In this document: positions 1 through 9,479 of the stretch, piece after piece
Layout of the letters: each line of letters starts with the position of its first letter
Numbering within the stretch: position 1 is the stretch's first letter
DNA from: an uncultured Bacteroidales bacterium
GTDB taxonomy: Bacteria; Bacteroidota; Bacteroidia; Bacteroidales; Bacteroidaceae
NCBI GenBank assembly: GCA_902799685.1
Contig: CADCBO010000021.1
Location: 18,759-82,758 of the forward strand
Length of the DNA: 64,000 nucleotides
Direction: 5' to 3'
Made by a program: the position numbers and the translations under genes
The notes under the pieces: generated by a model
Databases searched by the model: none
The model's input: only the letters and a program-made list of their open reading frames with translations
What the model was told of the DNA's origin: nothing

Positions 1-1218
1 CAGGACTGTCTCTACAAAGGAGAGTATGACCTGCCCGATGCAATGACCGAGCAGCAGGTCCGCGACTTTTTTGAAGGACTTGCCGCCAAGAACCCCAAAC
101 TAAAGGTGTTTGCAGGAGCCGGAGCCTATGATCACTATACTCCCGCAGTGATCCCGTATATCACCCAGCGCAGCGAGTTCATTACCGCCTATACCCCGTA
201 TCAGTGCGAGATATCGCAGGGAACGCTAAGGTACATATTTGAGTACCAGAGCATGATCTGCACGCTGACCGGAATGGACGTAAGCAACGCCTCCATGTAT
301 GACGGTCCCACAGCCGCAGCAGAGTCCATGCGAATGATGGTAGCCCAGGCCAAGAAAAAGAACACGGTGCTGGTGTCAAACACCCTTTTGCCGCAGGTAA
401 GAGGCGTGATAGCCACATACGCCAAGTATGCCGGCATCACTATTAAGGAAATAGCTCAGGATAACGGCCAGACAAGCAAGGCATCACTTGAAAAGTTGAT
501 AGCCCAGGGTGATGTGGCTGGAGCGATCGTTCCTTCAGTAAATCGCTTTGGAATAATTGAGAATCTGGAGGGAATGGCCGATGCCCTGCACGCCGACAAG
601 GCCTTGCTTACCGTCTATTGTGACCCATCTGCTCTGGCTGTAGTAAAGACACCTGCAGAGTGGGGTGCCGACGTAGCTGTAGGCGATGGCCAGCCGTTGG
701 GAATTCCGTTGTGCTACGGAGGTCCCTATGTGGGCTTCATGGCCTGCAAGCAGGACTACATGCGCAAACTGCCCGGCCGTATAGTAGGCCAGACTACCGA
801 TAAGGAGGGCCGCCGTGCATTCGTGCTCACACTGCAGGCCCGCGAGCAACACATTCGCCGCGAGAAAGCCACCAGCAACATCTGCTCGAACGAGAGCCTG
901 ATGGCACTCTGGGTAACCGTATATCTGTCACTGATGGGTCCCGAGGGCATGAAGCAGGTAAATGACTTGTGCTACCAGCGCGCCCATTACCTGTATGACA
1001 AGCTCCTTGCAACCGGACAGTTTGAGCCCGTATTCAAGGATGCCACCTTCCTGAAGGAGTTCGTCATCAAGTCAAAGGCACCCGCCGCACAGGTACAGAA
1101 GAAACTGGCCGATGCCGGATTCTTCGGCGCCCTTGAGACCGAGGATGGCTACGTGAGTTTCTGCGTTACCGAAAAACGCAGTTATGCCGATATTGATGAA
1201 CTTGTAAAAGCGCTCTGA
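1..1218 (+). CDS. gcvPA: Glycine dehydrogenase (decarboxylating) subunit 1, 5' partial
   Basis: This is the N-terminal half of the split P-protein of the glycine cleavage system, which decarboxylates glycine and passes the aminomethyl group to lipoyl-GcvH in the cytoplasm. The reading frame is open from base 1; the 14 codons before the ATG at 43 (ending YDLPDA) look like normal family sequence, so the true start lies upstream of the window and the ATG at 43 is internal. Family-like stretches include YTPYQCEISQGTLRYIFEYQ, VSNASMYDGPTA and REQHIRREKATSNICSN. About 405 residues are present, against about 440-450 for the family. It stops 2 nt before gcvPB, so the two are co-translated. gcvT and gcvH probably lie upstream, outside the window. 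Confidence 0.95.
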   Translation, partial: QDCLYKGEYDLPDAMTEQQVRDFFEGLAAKNPKLKVFAGAGAYDHYTPAVIPYITQRSEFITAYTPYQCEISQGTLRYIFEYQSMICTLTGMDVSNASMYDGPTAAAESMRMMVAQAKKKNTVLVSNTLLPQVRGVIATYAKYAGITIKEIAQDNGQTSKASLEKLIAQGDVAGAIVPSVNRFGIIENLEGMADALHADKALLTVYCDPSALAVVKTPAEWGADVAVGDGQPLGIPLCYGGPYVGFMACKQDYMRKLPGRIVGQTTDKEGRRAFVLTLQAREQHIRREKATSNICSNESLMALWVTVYLSLMGPEGMKQVNDLCYQRAHYLYDKLLATGQFEPVFKDATFLKEFVIKSKAPAAQVQKKLADAGFFGALETEDGYVSFCVTEKRSYADIDELVKAL

Positions 1219-1220
1219 CT

Positions 1221-2597
1221 ATGAAGTACTACGATAAACTGATATTCGAGTTAAGCAAGCAGGGCCGTACAGGTTACTCATTACCCCAGACCTGCAGCAA
1301 GTGCAAAGGCACAGAGGCAATACCCGCCGGACTGCTCCGTAGCAAAGCTCCCGAACTGCCCCAGGTAAGCGAGGTGGATGTAGTTCGTCACTACACCAAT
1401 CTGAGCCAGATGAACTTTGGCGTTGACACCGGATTCTATCCGCTGGGCAGCTGCACCATGAAGTACAATCCCAAGATAAACGAGGAGATTGCCGCAATGC
1501 CCGCATTCGGAGGGGACGCTATATATAAAGGTATAGACAGTGCACTTGCCGCCATAACCGGTATGAAGCACTTTACATTCAAGCCCTGCGCCGGAGCACA
1601 CGGCGAGCTTACGGGTCTGATGATAATCCGCGAGTACCATATGTCGCGCGGAGACACCAAGCGTACCCGCATCATAGTGCCCGACAGCGCACACGGAACC
1701 AACCCCGCCAGTGCTGCGGTTTGCGGACTGGATGTGGTAGTTGTAAAGTCAAACGTCAACGGCCTGGTTGATGTGGAGGACCTCAAACCTCTGCTGGACG
1801 ATACAATAGCCGGCATAATGATGACCAACCCCAACACCCTGGGACTCTTTGAGAAGGATATTCGCCAGATTGCCGATCTGGTACATGCCGCAGGCGGTCT
1901 GCTCTATTATGACGGAGCCAACATGAACCCGCTCATAGGCACCGTACGTCCGGGTGATATGGGATTCGATGTGATGCACCTTAACCTGCACAAGTCATTC
2001 TCAACTCCTCACGGAGGCGGCGGTCCCGGAAGCGGTCCTGTAGGCGTATGTGACAAGCTGGTGCCGTTCCTGGGTGTGAACGTATCGGGATTCAACGGTA
2101 ACTTTGGCGTGATACTGAGAGCCTACGCATATATCCTTATGCTGGGCCGCCAGAACGTAAAGCTGTGCGGCAAGCTGGCCACCCTGGGTGCCAACTACAT
2201 CAAGGAATCACTCAAGGATTGCTACAAACTGCCCATACCAACCGTATGCAAGCATGAGTTCGTATTTGACGGCCTCATTAACGACGGCGCACGTGATGGC
2301 AAGGAGGGTGCTGCAACACTCGATGTAGCCAAGCGTCTGCTTGACTTCGGGTTCCACGCACCTACAATTTATTTCCCGCTGCTGTTCCATCAGGCCATAA
2401 TGATTGAGCCTACCGAGACAGAGTCAAAGGAGACTTTGGATGAGTTTATTGATGTGATGCGCAAGATTGCCGCCGAGGCAGCACAGGATCCCGATATCCT
2501 GCACGGTGCACCGCACAACACACCCATATCACGTCCCGATGAGACCACAGCGGCACGTAATCCTATCCTTAAATACTGGGACGCATGCGCTTGCTGA
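1221..2597 (+). CDS. gcvPB: Glycine dehydrogenase (decarboxylating) subunit 2
   Basis: This is the C-terminal, PLP-binding half of the split P-protein of the glycine cleavage system. The PLP lysine is K258 in NLHKSFSTPHGGGGPGSGP, the family signature. The length (458 aa) is a little under the usual 480 or so. The ATG follows the gcvPA stop by 2 nt, and the last four codons overlap lpdA, so the three genes form one translationally coupled unit. Subunits 1 and 2 are expected to form an alpha2beta2 complex. The extreme C-terminus (WDACAC) is read from the overlap with lpdA and is probably not functionally constrained. Identification is secure. Confidence 0.96.
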   Translation: MKYYDKLIFELSKQGRTGYSLPQTCSKCKGTEAIPAGLLRSKAPELPQVSEVDVVRHYTNLSQMNFGVDTGFYPLGSCTMKYNPKINEEIAAMPAFGGDAIYKGIDSALAAITGMKHFTFKPCAGAHGELTGLMIIREYHMSRGDTKRTRIIVPDSAHGTNPASAAVCGLDVVVVKSNVNGLVDVEDLKPLLDDTIAGIMMTNPNTLGLFEKDIRQIADLVHAAGGLLYYDGANMNPLIGTVRPGDMGFDVMHLNLHKSFSTPHGGGGPGSGPVGVCDKLVPFLGVNVSGFNGNFGVILRAYAYILMLGRQNVKLCGKLATLGANYIKESLKDCYKLPIPTVCKHEFVFDGLINDGARDGKEGAATLDVAKRLLDFGFHAPTIYFPLLFHQAIMIEPTETESKETLDEFIDVMRKIAAEAAQDPDILHGAPHNTPISRPDETTAARNPILKYWDACAC

Positions 2598-3880
2598 TAA
2601 TAGGTGGAGGCCCCGGCGGTTACGAGACCGCTGTGGAGGCTTCAAAACGGGGATTGGAGGTAACCCTTATATCAGAAGGGCCGCTGGGCGGAGCCTGTCT
2701 GAATGAGGGTTGCATACCAACCAAGACATTCTGCCACTATGCAGAACTGATAGAGCAGAATCTCAAGGCCGGTCTGGACAGCCGGCCGTCATTTGCGGCA
2801 GCGGCAGAGCGCAAGCAGGCTGTGGTGGAGCAGTTGCGCTCTGGCATAGACATGCTGCTCAAGAATGTGCAGGTGGTGCAGGGCAGGGCTGAGTTCAAGG
2901 ATTCCAGGACCGTACTATGCAATGGTCAGGAATATACCGCCGACAAGATAATAATAGCAACCGGATCCGTATCGGCATCGCTGCCTATACCCGGTGCGGA
3001 GAGCTGTCTTACATCAAAGGAGATCCTGGACCTTACGGAGGTCCCGGAGAGTCTTTGCGTGATAGGCGGCGGTGTGATAGGTCTGGAGTTTGCCTCCATA
3101 TTCCGTAGTTTCGGCAGTGAGGTTACTGTGCTGGAGTATTGTCCCAACATACTTCCGCGCTTTGATGTGGATCTGGCCAAACGCCTCAAGCAGTCACTCA
3201 CCAAACGCGGCATCAGCATTGAGGTGCAGGCGCAGGTGACACGCATTGACGGTAATACAGTAACTTACATAAAGAAGGAGAAGGAGTTTACCGTTCAGGC
3301 CGATAAGGCTCTGATGGCAGTGGGCCGTCGTCCCAATACCCAAGGGTTGAACCTGGAGGCTGCCGGAATTGACTATACACGCAAGGGCATTACCGTAAAC
3401 GATCGTTTTGAGACATCGGTACCCGGTATTTATGCCGTGGGCGATGTAACTGGCGGAATAATGCTTGCCCATGCGGCAACATATCAGGGACTGCATGCAC
3501 TCAACTGCATCTGCGGTCAGGATGACAGCATACGTTTTGACCTTATTCCCGCAGCGGTGTTCACCATGCCAGAGGTTGCAACCGCAGGCTTGACTGAGGA
3601 GCAGTGCAAGGAGCATGAACTTCAGGTAAGATGTCTGAAATCTTTCTACCGCGCCAATGGGAAAGCCGTATCGATGGATGAGACCGACGGCTACTGCAAA
3701 CTGATTGTCTCAGAGAGCGGAACAATCCTTGGAGCACATCTTATGGGCGCGCATGCATCGGACCTTATACATGAGATAGCTGCGGTAATAAATATGAAAG
3801 GCACTCTTGGGCAGATGCAGAACATGATTCATGCCCATCCTACACTGAGCGAGATTGTGCAGTCCGCTTTGCATAATTGA
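2585..3880 (+). CDS. lpdA: Dihydrolipoyl dehydrogenase (L-protein)
   Basis: This FAD-dependent disulfide oxidoreductase re-oxidises the dihydrolipoyl arm of GcvH with NAD+. The N-terminal dinucleotide fold is GGGPGGYETA (residues 7-16). The redox-active pair is C38 and C43 in GGACLNEGCIPTK. A second GGGVIGLEFAS motif binds NAD, GIYAVGDVTG is the FAD contact, and the catalytic dyad is H418/E423 in HAHPTLSE near the C-terminus. At 431 aa it is shorter than the usual 450-475 but all motifs are present. The ATG lies inside the 3' end of gcvPB (13-nt overlap), so translation is probably coupled and this copy is dedicated to glycine cleavage. Confidence 0.95.
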   Translation: MRLLIIGGGPGGYETAVEASKRGLEVTLISEGPLGGACLNEGCIPTKTFCHYAELIEQNLKAGLDSRPSFAAAAERKQAVVEQLRSGIDMLLKNVQVVQGRAEFKDSRTVLCNGQEYTADKIIIATGSVSASLPIPGAESCLTSKEILDLTEVPESLCVIGGGVIGLEFASIFRSFGSEVTVLEYCPNILPRFDVDLAKRLKQSLTKRGISIEVQAQVTRIDGNTVTYIKKEKEFTVQADKALMAVGRRPNTQGLNLEAAGIDYTRKGITVNDRFETSVPGIYAVGDVTGGIMLAHAATYQGLHALNCICGQDDSIRFDLIPAAVFTMPEVATAGLTEEQCKEHELQVRCLKSFYRANGKAVSMDETDGYCKLIVSESGTILGAHLMGAHASDLIHEIAAVINMKGTLGQMQNMIHAHPTLSEIVQSALHN

Positions 3881-3953
3881 CATCTTTGCTGCTACTTGGA
3901 CAAATTCTTATAAAAAAAAAGTCTTCAGAAAAATTAAATTAACAGTTATTTGA

Positions 3954-3961
3954 TATATTTG
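3954..3961 (+). promoter_or_regulatory. Candidate -7 promoter element for the large secreted protein
   Basis: TATATTTG matches the Bacteroidetes -7 consensus TAnnTTTG and lies 92 nt upstream of the ATG at 4053, in an AT-rich gap of 172 nt. No good TTTG is found at the -33 spacing, so this is weak. No clear terminator follows lpdA. Confidence 0.4.
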
Positions 3962-4052
3962 CCTTTGGAGAGATTCCAACGTTAAAAGGTCTTTTTTATA
4001 AAAGGGCTCATTTTTTATTTTTATTTATTAACCTATATTCTAATTGTATTTT

Positions 4053-7000
4053 ATGAGGAAAATCTACTTGATTTTTGCGGGACTTCTGTTTACGGGAGTT
4101 TCCGTCTTTGCACAGCCGGATCTTAAAGATCCCAGGAATGCAAGGGTCATCTTCAATCAGACCTTTGAAGTGGCAGATGGTTTGAATGAAGAGCAGGCGT
4201 ATGCCGAATGGAGCCAGACTCCTATTGACACAATCCATGAGATTGAGTATTATTCCAAGATCGGTACCAGCAGTGTCAGTAGCAGAACTGATATCTACGA
4301 TGGCAGTCCGGATTGGGAGATTTTTGCAGTAAGAACTGACTCTACCAGTTCTGAGTGGACAGAGACAAATCCAGGTGACGGTATCGTGATGTTCAATGGT
4401 GCAGATCCTACATCAAGTGCTACTGAAATAGCAAATAAGATTTATGACAATGACCATTGGAAAATTGTAGGTGATCCCAATGGTCTGGATAAGGACCGTA
4501 TCGATGCCTTTAAACAGTATGGTGTAGATGGCGGAAATTACTATTTCCAATGGGAGACAGGTGATATTTCAAAAGCTCGTGCAGCAGGCAATATTTCATC
4601 TTCCCATTATTCAACCGATACCCGCAGTACCAAGAACTACCGTCGTACCCTTTATGTACGTGGCTTGGACATTGAGGAAGAGTCGTCTTACCGCCTTACT
4701 TTCTTCATCAAGGCAAAAAAACTGAATACATGGAATCCCTTGTTCTATGCTGATGTAATGCGTGGTTACCATCACCAGCGTGCCGCTTTCTCTATGGGTT
4801 ACAAGAGTGGCAAGGAATTCTCGTTGGCAATGGCAGATGGTGATCTGGAGGATAACGTATGGCAGAAAGTAACAATGATGACATACTACAACAATGCTCA
4901 TGAAGCCGATGCATACGTATTCTACAAAGGTGACTACAGCTGGTCTGATGACTGGAGATGGCGTCCTTCTGAGGATTTGTGGCCGGAAGGAAAAACTCTT
5001 GCCGAGGGTGATTCGCTGAATTACGTAAAGCAGCCTGACAAGTTCTTTGTGCGTCTTTCATTCGTAACTGACAGTATTGTTTATTCACTCGACAACCTGT
5101 CACTGACCAAGTCTTGGATTGCCGGTTGCGAGTATCATGGAGACAAGCTTCGCGTTGACTTTGGCTATGAGACAAATCTTGGTCAGCTTGTAAAGGAGGC
5201 CAAGGCCAAGACAAATATCGCTGCAGTAGAGGTGCCTGATGAATCAGGAAAGTATTTCCAGGTATGGTGCCTTAAGAAAGGCGGTGATCCCAAGAAGACT
5301 ACCGGCGGTGAATACGATACCGGTGACTGGGAGGAAATGTATATCCGTTCCGCTGAGTACCATGAGGATGGTTACATGTACATGTTTACTGATTACTATG
5401 AAGATCCATTTACACATGAAATGACTCCTTATGAGTTTGAGGATTATGATCAGGTGCTTGTAACATTCCATAATCCCACAGACCTTCCTGACTTGACGCT
5501 CAAATATACCGGTGATCTTTATCCTAAGGCTCTTGACTCTGCATGGGTGGCTGACGGAAAGATTGTTCCCGATTTCTACAATGAGTTGGCTACACCTAAT
5601 CCGTACGCATTTACAAGTGTGGTTTCCATGACTTCACTTCCTCCTGTACTTCAGGGCGAACCGTTTGAGGAAGGCTCTTTTGGTCTTGACGGTACTATAA
5701 GGGAGTTGCGTTTCAAGTTCTCAAAGGAAGTTGAAGCTGATGTTAATTTCAAGGGTGAGCAGACTGACAATGTAGTAGCTTACGTGAACGACGAGGTGTG
5801 GTTACCGTCATGGTCTGCAGCTGATACTTCTCTTGTAATTACCCGTCCCGAAACGACTGATGTTCTTAAGGGTGATTATGAAGTTAAGCTTATACAGATA
5901 CATGCAAGAGGCGGTGCCAATGGTGACAATGTGATTTTACACTATCATTTCGGTGAATTCAGCAAGACCGTATCCGCTACTCAGATAAGTTCTGACTGGA
6001 GAAGTGAAGGAAACGGTGTATTGACTGGTTACAATCCGGCAAGTACTTATGCTCATGATGGTAATACCGAATTCCTGAAAGGTGGAGGCAGCAAAAAGGG
6101 TAAGACCCGTGTATATGCAATGGCTGGAACCTATCCTAACGATTGCGGATATGTAATAACCCAATATGTACAAAATGAAACAGGTAACATGTACTCAATA
6201 GTACATTTTGACAAAGCAGAAGATTTAACAATAGAGTTCTTGGGAACAGGATGGGCTTATAGCGGCAGCAAGGCGCCGGGTCTCCCATGCTATCTGTACT
6301 TCTATCCTGCACCTGAAGGTACTTTAGAAAACGGTAATGACAATGGCTTTGCAATCTTGGAAGCTTGTGAAAAGACAGCATTAGGTTCATTTACTCCCAA
6401 AACAGTTGTCCAAAAGGGTAATATCGAAGACAAAGATACCGGTACCTGGCCAGATGAGGTAGAAACCTTCAAATTTAACTTTACTGTACCCAGTGCAGGC
6501 GATTATGTATTTGAATGGGTTACAAAGGATGCTCCTAAGGCAGATGTTAAGAGTGGTGTCTTTATCAGTAACTATACCGTCAAGAGTGCTAATGCCGGTG
6601 ACCTGTCAACCATGTATGTTAAGATGATTAACGACATTTATGACAAGGCCGTAGAAAAGAAGGCAGAAGTTGATGCTGCTGAACGTGACTACAAGGGATC
6701 ACTTTATAATGCTTTTGTTGATTATATTGCAACCTTCAAGGAGAATGCTTTCAAGGAAACAGCTCCAAGTGCATATAACAGCAATTATGCTGCAATGAGC
6801 AGTGCAATCAATGAAATGCAGGCCCGTATGGATACTGTTGACCTGTTCTACACTACAGAGACCAATGCAAAAGCCAAACTTGCAGGCTTGGCTGGTGACA
6901 GTACAAATCTGGCCGTTTATAAGGCTCTTGATACACACCTGAATGCAAATGAGGGTATTGTATTCTCAGAAAAGGAGACATCTTATCTGACAGCCGAGAT

Positions 7001-8231
7001 CAATGCCTATGAGGCCGAGATGACTGCAGTTGATGACCGTCTGGCTCTGATGGGCAAGTTTGCCGACAAGATTGCCGAGACTAAGGCTGTCATTGATGCT
7101 GCCGAGCGCAAGGACTATGACGAATACACCGGCATGGTTAACGGTTACAATACCGCTTCTGCGTTTGATGTCATTTCAACGACGAATGACCAAATTACCG
7201 CTGCACTCGAAGAGCTTGCCGCTGCCCAGAGAGGATATGTATTCAAGTATGACTACTATATTGCCAAGACCCGTCAGATCAAGGAACTGTATGCGCTTGC
7301 CGTTGGTCTGGGATATGAGTTCGGCAATGATGTAAAGGCAAAGGTTGAAGCCATTGAAGATGAGGACGCTGAGCTGAGCACCTTGCTGCGTGAGGCTGCA
7401 ATACTCCAGATACTTGATATCTATAATGACGGCAACGAAACGGAAATCAACAAGGTGGTAGGTCTTGATGTAAGTGCTCTTATACCTAATTACTATCTGT
7501 ATAATGAGGCTCAGGTTGGCCGTGATATGGAGAAGAATAGTAGTGGTGTTTGGAGAGTTAAGAGAAGTGAAAATACAACTGCTATTCCTGGATGGAAATT
7601 TACTCCAAGCAGCGGAAACTGGTATTTCACTACAGCCAAGGTTAGCGATACATTTGCAGCCAGCTATACAGACTGGGAGGTTGACGGACATGTATTTATA
7701 GGTGGTTTGCGTAGTGCAACTCAAACAAAGGGTGTTCTTACTGCTACTGTTACAGGTCTGCCAGAGGGTTACTATATGGTAGGTCTATATGGCAACAATC
7801 AGACTTCAGATCTTGCATTCGAGTTCAAAACAGATTCTGTTACTTTGAGCGGTAAGGTCAATGTGGTAATGAATGACAGCAAGAAGTTCAGTTGGAAGGC
7901 GGTTGGTGTTGACTCTGTCATGGTGGTTGGCGATCTGGTTTACACAATTGACCAGAAGTCATCTTCAAGTTCCGAATTTGACATTAGAAGTGCCGTACTG
8001 CGTCTGCAGGGTATAAATCCTGATTGCGATTATGAGGCAGCTCTCCAGGCTCAGGAGACCAAGATGAGTGAGCTGTTGACAATTGTCGATGCCCGTCAGG
8101 CTGTGAAGGAAGGTATTGAGTACTACACCATAGGCGGTATCAAGCTTGATGCTCCTAAGGCTGGTCAGATACTAATCCGCAAGGCCACACAGAACGGAAA
8201 GGTTGTTGTTGACAAGGTACTGATAAAGTAA
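4053..8231 (+). CDS. Large secreted protein with helical repeats and T9SS-like tail, function unknown
   Basis: This 1392-residue protein is not recognised as a named family. An upstream in-frame TTG at 4044 is possible, but the ATG at 4053 gives a clean signal peptide (MRKIYLIFAGLLFTGVSVFAQ). Residues 20 to about 850 look like a chain of beta-rich modules, including a stretch near 180-350 that resembles a carbohydrate-binding or discoidin-like fold (weak inference). Residues about 860-1130 are strongly helical, Ala/Glu/Lys-rich, with recurring VDAAER-type motifs like FIVAR spectrin-type repeats. A further beta module follows at about 1145-1340. The last 40 residues (YYTIGGIKLDAPKAGQILI...KVLIK) resemble the C-terminal signal of type IX secretion cargo. 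It stands alone with its own terminator and is probably a cell-surface protein. Confidence 0.85.
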   Translation: MRKIYLIFAGLLFTGVSVFAQPDLKDPRNARVIFNQTFEVADGLNEEQAYAEWSQTPIDTIHEIEYYSKIGTSSVSSRTDIYDGSPDWEIFAVRTDSTSSEWTETNPGDGIVMFNGADPTSSATEIANKIYDNDHWKIVGDPNGLDKDRIDAFKQYGVDGGNYYFQWETGDISKARAAGNISSSHYSTDTRSTKNYRRTLYVRGLDIEEESSYRLTFFIKAKKLNTWNPLFYADVMRGYHHQRAAFSMGYKSGKEFSLAMADGDLEDNVWQKVTMMTYYNNAHEADAYVFYKGDYSWSDDWRWRPSEDLWPEGKTLAEGDSLNYVKQPDKFFVRLSFVTDSIVYSLDNLSLTKSWIAGCEYHGDKLRVDFGYETNLGQLVKEAKAKTNIAAVEVPDESGKYFQVWCLKKGGDPKKTTGGEYDTGDWEEMYIRSAEYHEDGYMYMFTDYYEDPFTHEMTPYEFEDYDQVLVTFHNPTDLPDLTLKYTGDLYPKALDSAWVADGKIVPDFYNELATPNPYAFTSVVSMTSLPPVLQGEPFEEGSFGLDGTIRELRFKFSKEVEADVNFKGEQTDNVVAYVNDEVWLPSWSAADTSLVITRPETTDVLKGDYEVKLIQIHARGGANGDNVILHYHFGEFSKTVSATQISSDWRSEGNGVLTGYNPASTYAHDGNTEFLKGGGSKKGKTRVYAMAGTYPNDCGYVITQYVQNETGNMYSIVHFDKAEDLTIEFLGTGWAYSGSKAPGLPCYLYFYPAPEGTLENGNDNGFAILEACEKTALGSFTPKTVVQKGNIEDKDTGTWPDEVETFKFNFTVPSAGDYVFEWVTKDAPKADVKSGVFISNYTVKSANAGDLSTMYVKMINDIYDKAVEKKAEVDAAERDYKGSLYNAFVDYIATFKENAFKETAPSAYNSNYAAMSSAINEMQARMDTVDLFYTTETNAKAKLAGLAGDSTNLAVYKALDTHLNANEGIVFSEKETSYLTAEINAYEAEMTAVDDRLALMGKFADKIAETKAVIDAAERKDYDEYTGMVNGYNTASAFDVISTTNDQITAALEELAAAQRGYVFKYDYYIAKTRQIKELYALAVGLGYEFGNDVKAKVEAIEDEDAELSTLLREAAILQILDIYNDGNETEINKVVGLDVSALIPNYYLYNEAQVGRDMEKNSSGVWRVKRSENTTAIPGWKFTPSSGNWYFTTAKVSDTFAASYTDWEVDGHVFIGGLRSATQTKGVLTATVTGLPEGYYMVGLYGNNQTSDLAFEFKTDSVTLSGKVNVVMNDSKKFSWKAVGVDSVMVVGDLVYTIDQKSSSSSEFDIRSAVLRLQGINPDCDYEAALQAQETKMSELLTIVDARQAVKEGIEYYTIGGIKLDAPKAGQILIRKATQNGKVVVDKVLIK

Positions 8232-8260
8232 TCCTGGCAAATAACAATTCCTTATAATGA

Positions 8261-8295
8261 ACCGGCGGAGGGCTTTGCTCCCCGCCGGTTTTTTT
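8261..8295 (+). terminator. Rho-independent terminator after the large secreted protein
   Basis: An 8-bp GC-rich stem ACCGGCGG (8261-8268) pairs with CCGCCGGT (8282-8289) and is followed by a T-run to 8295. It lies 30 nt after the stop at 8231. The remaining gap to 8463 (about 170 nt) holds nothing I can identify. Confidence 0.9.
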
Positions 8296-8463
8296 ATAAT
8301 ATGTACTCAATAGGGATTGTTCTTCCAGTTGCTTCGCATTGTAAGATCGTCTTTTATTACGCATTCTGGACGTACTAAAATAAATCTATGGAACAGATGA
8401 TATTTGTGTTTTCCTGTCTCTTTCTTAGAATGATCTTGTTGTATTTAGAATGTGATAAAAGAA

Positions 8464-8495
8464 TAACAGGCAGACCGTTGTTGGCCTGCCTGTTA
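8464..8495 (-). terminator. Rho-independent terminator for the Gly/Phe-rich protein
   Basis: A perfect 10-bp inverted repeat, TAACAGGCAG (8464-8473) with CTGCCTGTTA (8486-8495), lies just after the stop of the minus-strand gene ending at 8518. Read on the minus strand it is followed by TTCTTTTAT. Confidence 0.8.
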
Positions 8496-8517
8496 TGTTT
8501 ATATCCGGATTAAAGAA

Positions 8518-9375
8518 TCAGAAGCCGCCGAAACCGCCACCAAAGCCGCCGCCGAAACCGCCGCCGCCAAAGCCGCCGAAGTCACCGCCCATCATCATGA
8601 AGTCACCGCCGCCGAAGCCGCCCATGTTCATCTGGCTGACCTTGCAGCCCTTGGGGAGTACAAAGAAAGCGGGATCTACATCCTCGGCAATGAAATTCAT
8701 TGCGGTCTGGCTTGTGGTAGCCCAGTCACTCTCGGTAGTTGTGGACAATGGAATGCCCTCATAAATGCATACTGTAATGTTCTGGGTGAAGCCCATCTGG
8801 TTGCTGGGACTCATTGAATATTTCTTGCAAGTAACGCCGGCCACCTGCTCTTCGCCCAGTTCCTTGATCTTGTTACGGCGTATAGTTTTCTTGTCCAGAT
8901 TCATCCAGTCAATCTCACCAAGCTGGCCAATCTGGGCGCCGCCCATGCTGAATCCGCCGAAGCCGCCGCCACGACCGCTGCGTCCGCCGCCGAATATAGG
9001 CATTGCGGTAGCAGTATTCTCTTTCTCGTTGATGGTGTAGGTTGTGTCACCAAGTGATATGGTGCGGGTGATGTTTTCTCCATAGACAGTTATTCTGGCG
9101 GTCTTGCGGCCGTAGTCGTCAAAATAGATCTGCTCCCTCATGTCACTTGCGTTGAAGTTGTTCATCATGTTAATGAAAGAGCTGTCATTGAAAGCGGCTA
9201 CACCGCCACCCATTGCACCCATGGCAGCAAAATCGGGCATGTCACCCATATCGGATGAAACAGTGATGACTCCGGACTTTACTCCGAACAGAACTTCCTT
9301 AACCTCTTTTTTCTTGGCGTTTGCCGAAACACATACTGCAGCGATCAGTGCAGCTGCGATTAAATACTTTTTCAT
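8518..9375 (-). CDS. Secreted protein with Gly/Phe-rich C-terminal tail
   Basis: This is a 285-residue secreted or periplasmic protein with signal peptide MKKYLIAAALIAAVCVSANA; the ATG at 9375 is chosen because longer starts put residues in front of that signal. The middle contains features of Bacteroidetes lipoprotein-sorting/DUF4412-like beta proteins: a tyrosine-rich strand set, 'GEEQVAGVTCKKY', and 'GIPLSTTTESDW'. The family call is tentative. The tail, about 45 residues, is almost only Gly, Phe, Met and Asp (GGFGGG repeats). A second Gly/Arg/Phe-rich patch lies near residues 137-150. Similar Gly/Phe runs occur in the two GH3 enzymes of this window. The gene stands alone with its own terminator. 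Confidence 0.85.
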   Translation of the reverse strand: MKKYLIAAALIAAVCVSANAKKKEVKEVLFGVKSGVITVSSDMGDMPDFAAMGAMGGGVAAFNDSSFINMMNNFNASDMREQIYFDDYGRKTARITVYGENITRTISLGDTTYTINEKENTATAMPIFGGGRSGRGGGFGGFSMGGAQIGQLGEIDWMNLDKKTIRRNKIKELGEEQVAGVTCKKYSMSPSNQMGFTQNITVCIYEGIPLSTTTESDWATTSQTAMNFIAEDVDPAFFVLPKGCKVSQMNMGGFGGGDFMMMGGDFGGFGGGGFGGGFGGGFGGF

Positions 9376-9479
9376 TGTCCTTATTTTTTTGTTTTGAATG
9401 TTTACTCTTGTGACGTAAGTCGTAAACAATATAGAAGGAGCAATGAAAAGTTAAGGTTATTATATTTTATTAAGATTTG

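Noticed and set aside
8155-8364. Minus-strand frame (69 codons) across the 3' end of the large secreted protein
   Set aside because: It runs over the terminator and the end of a well-supported plus-strand gene, has no family match and no promoter.
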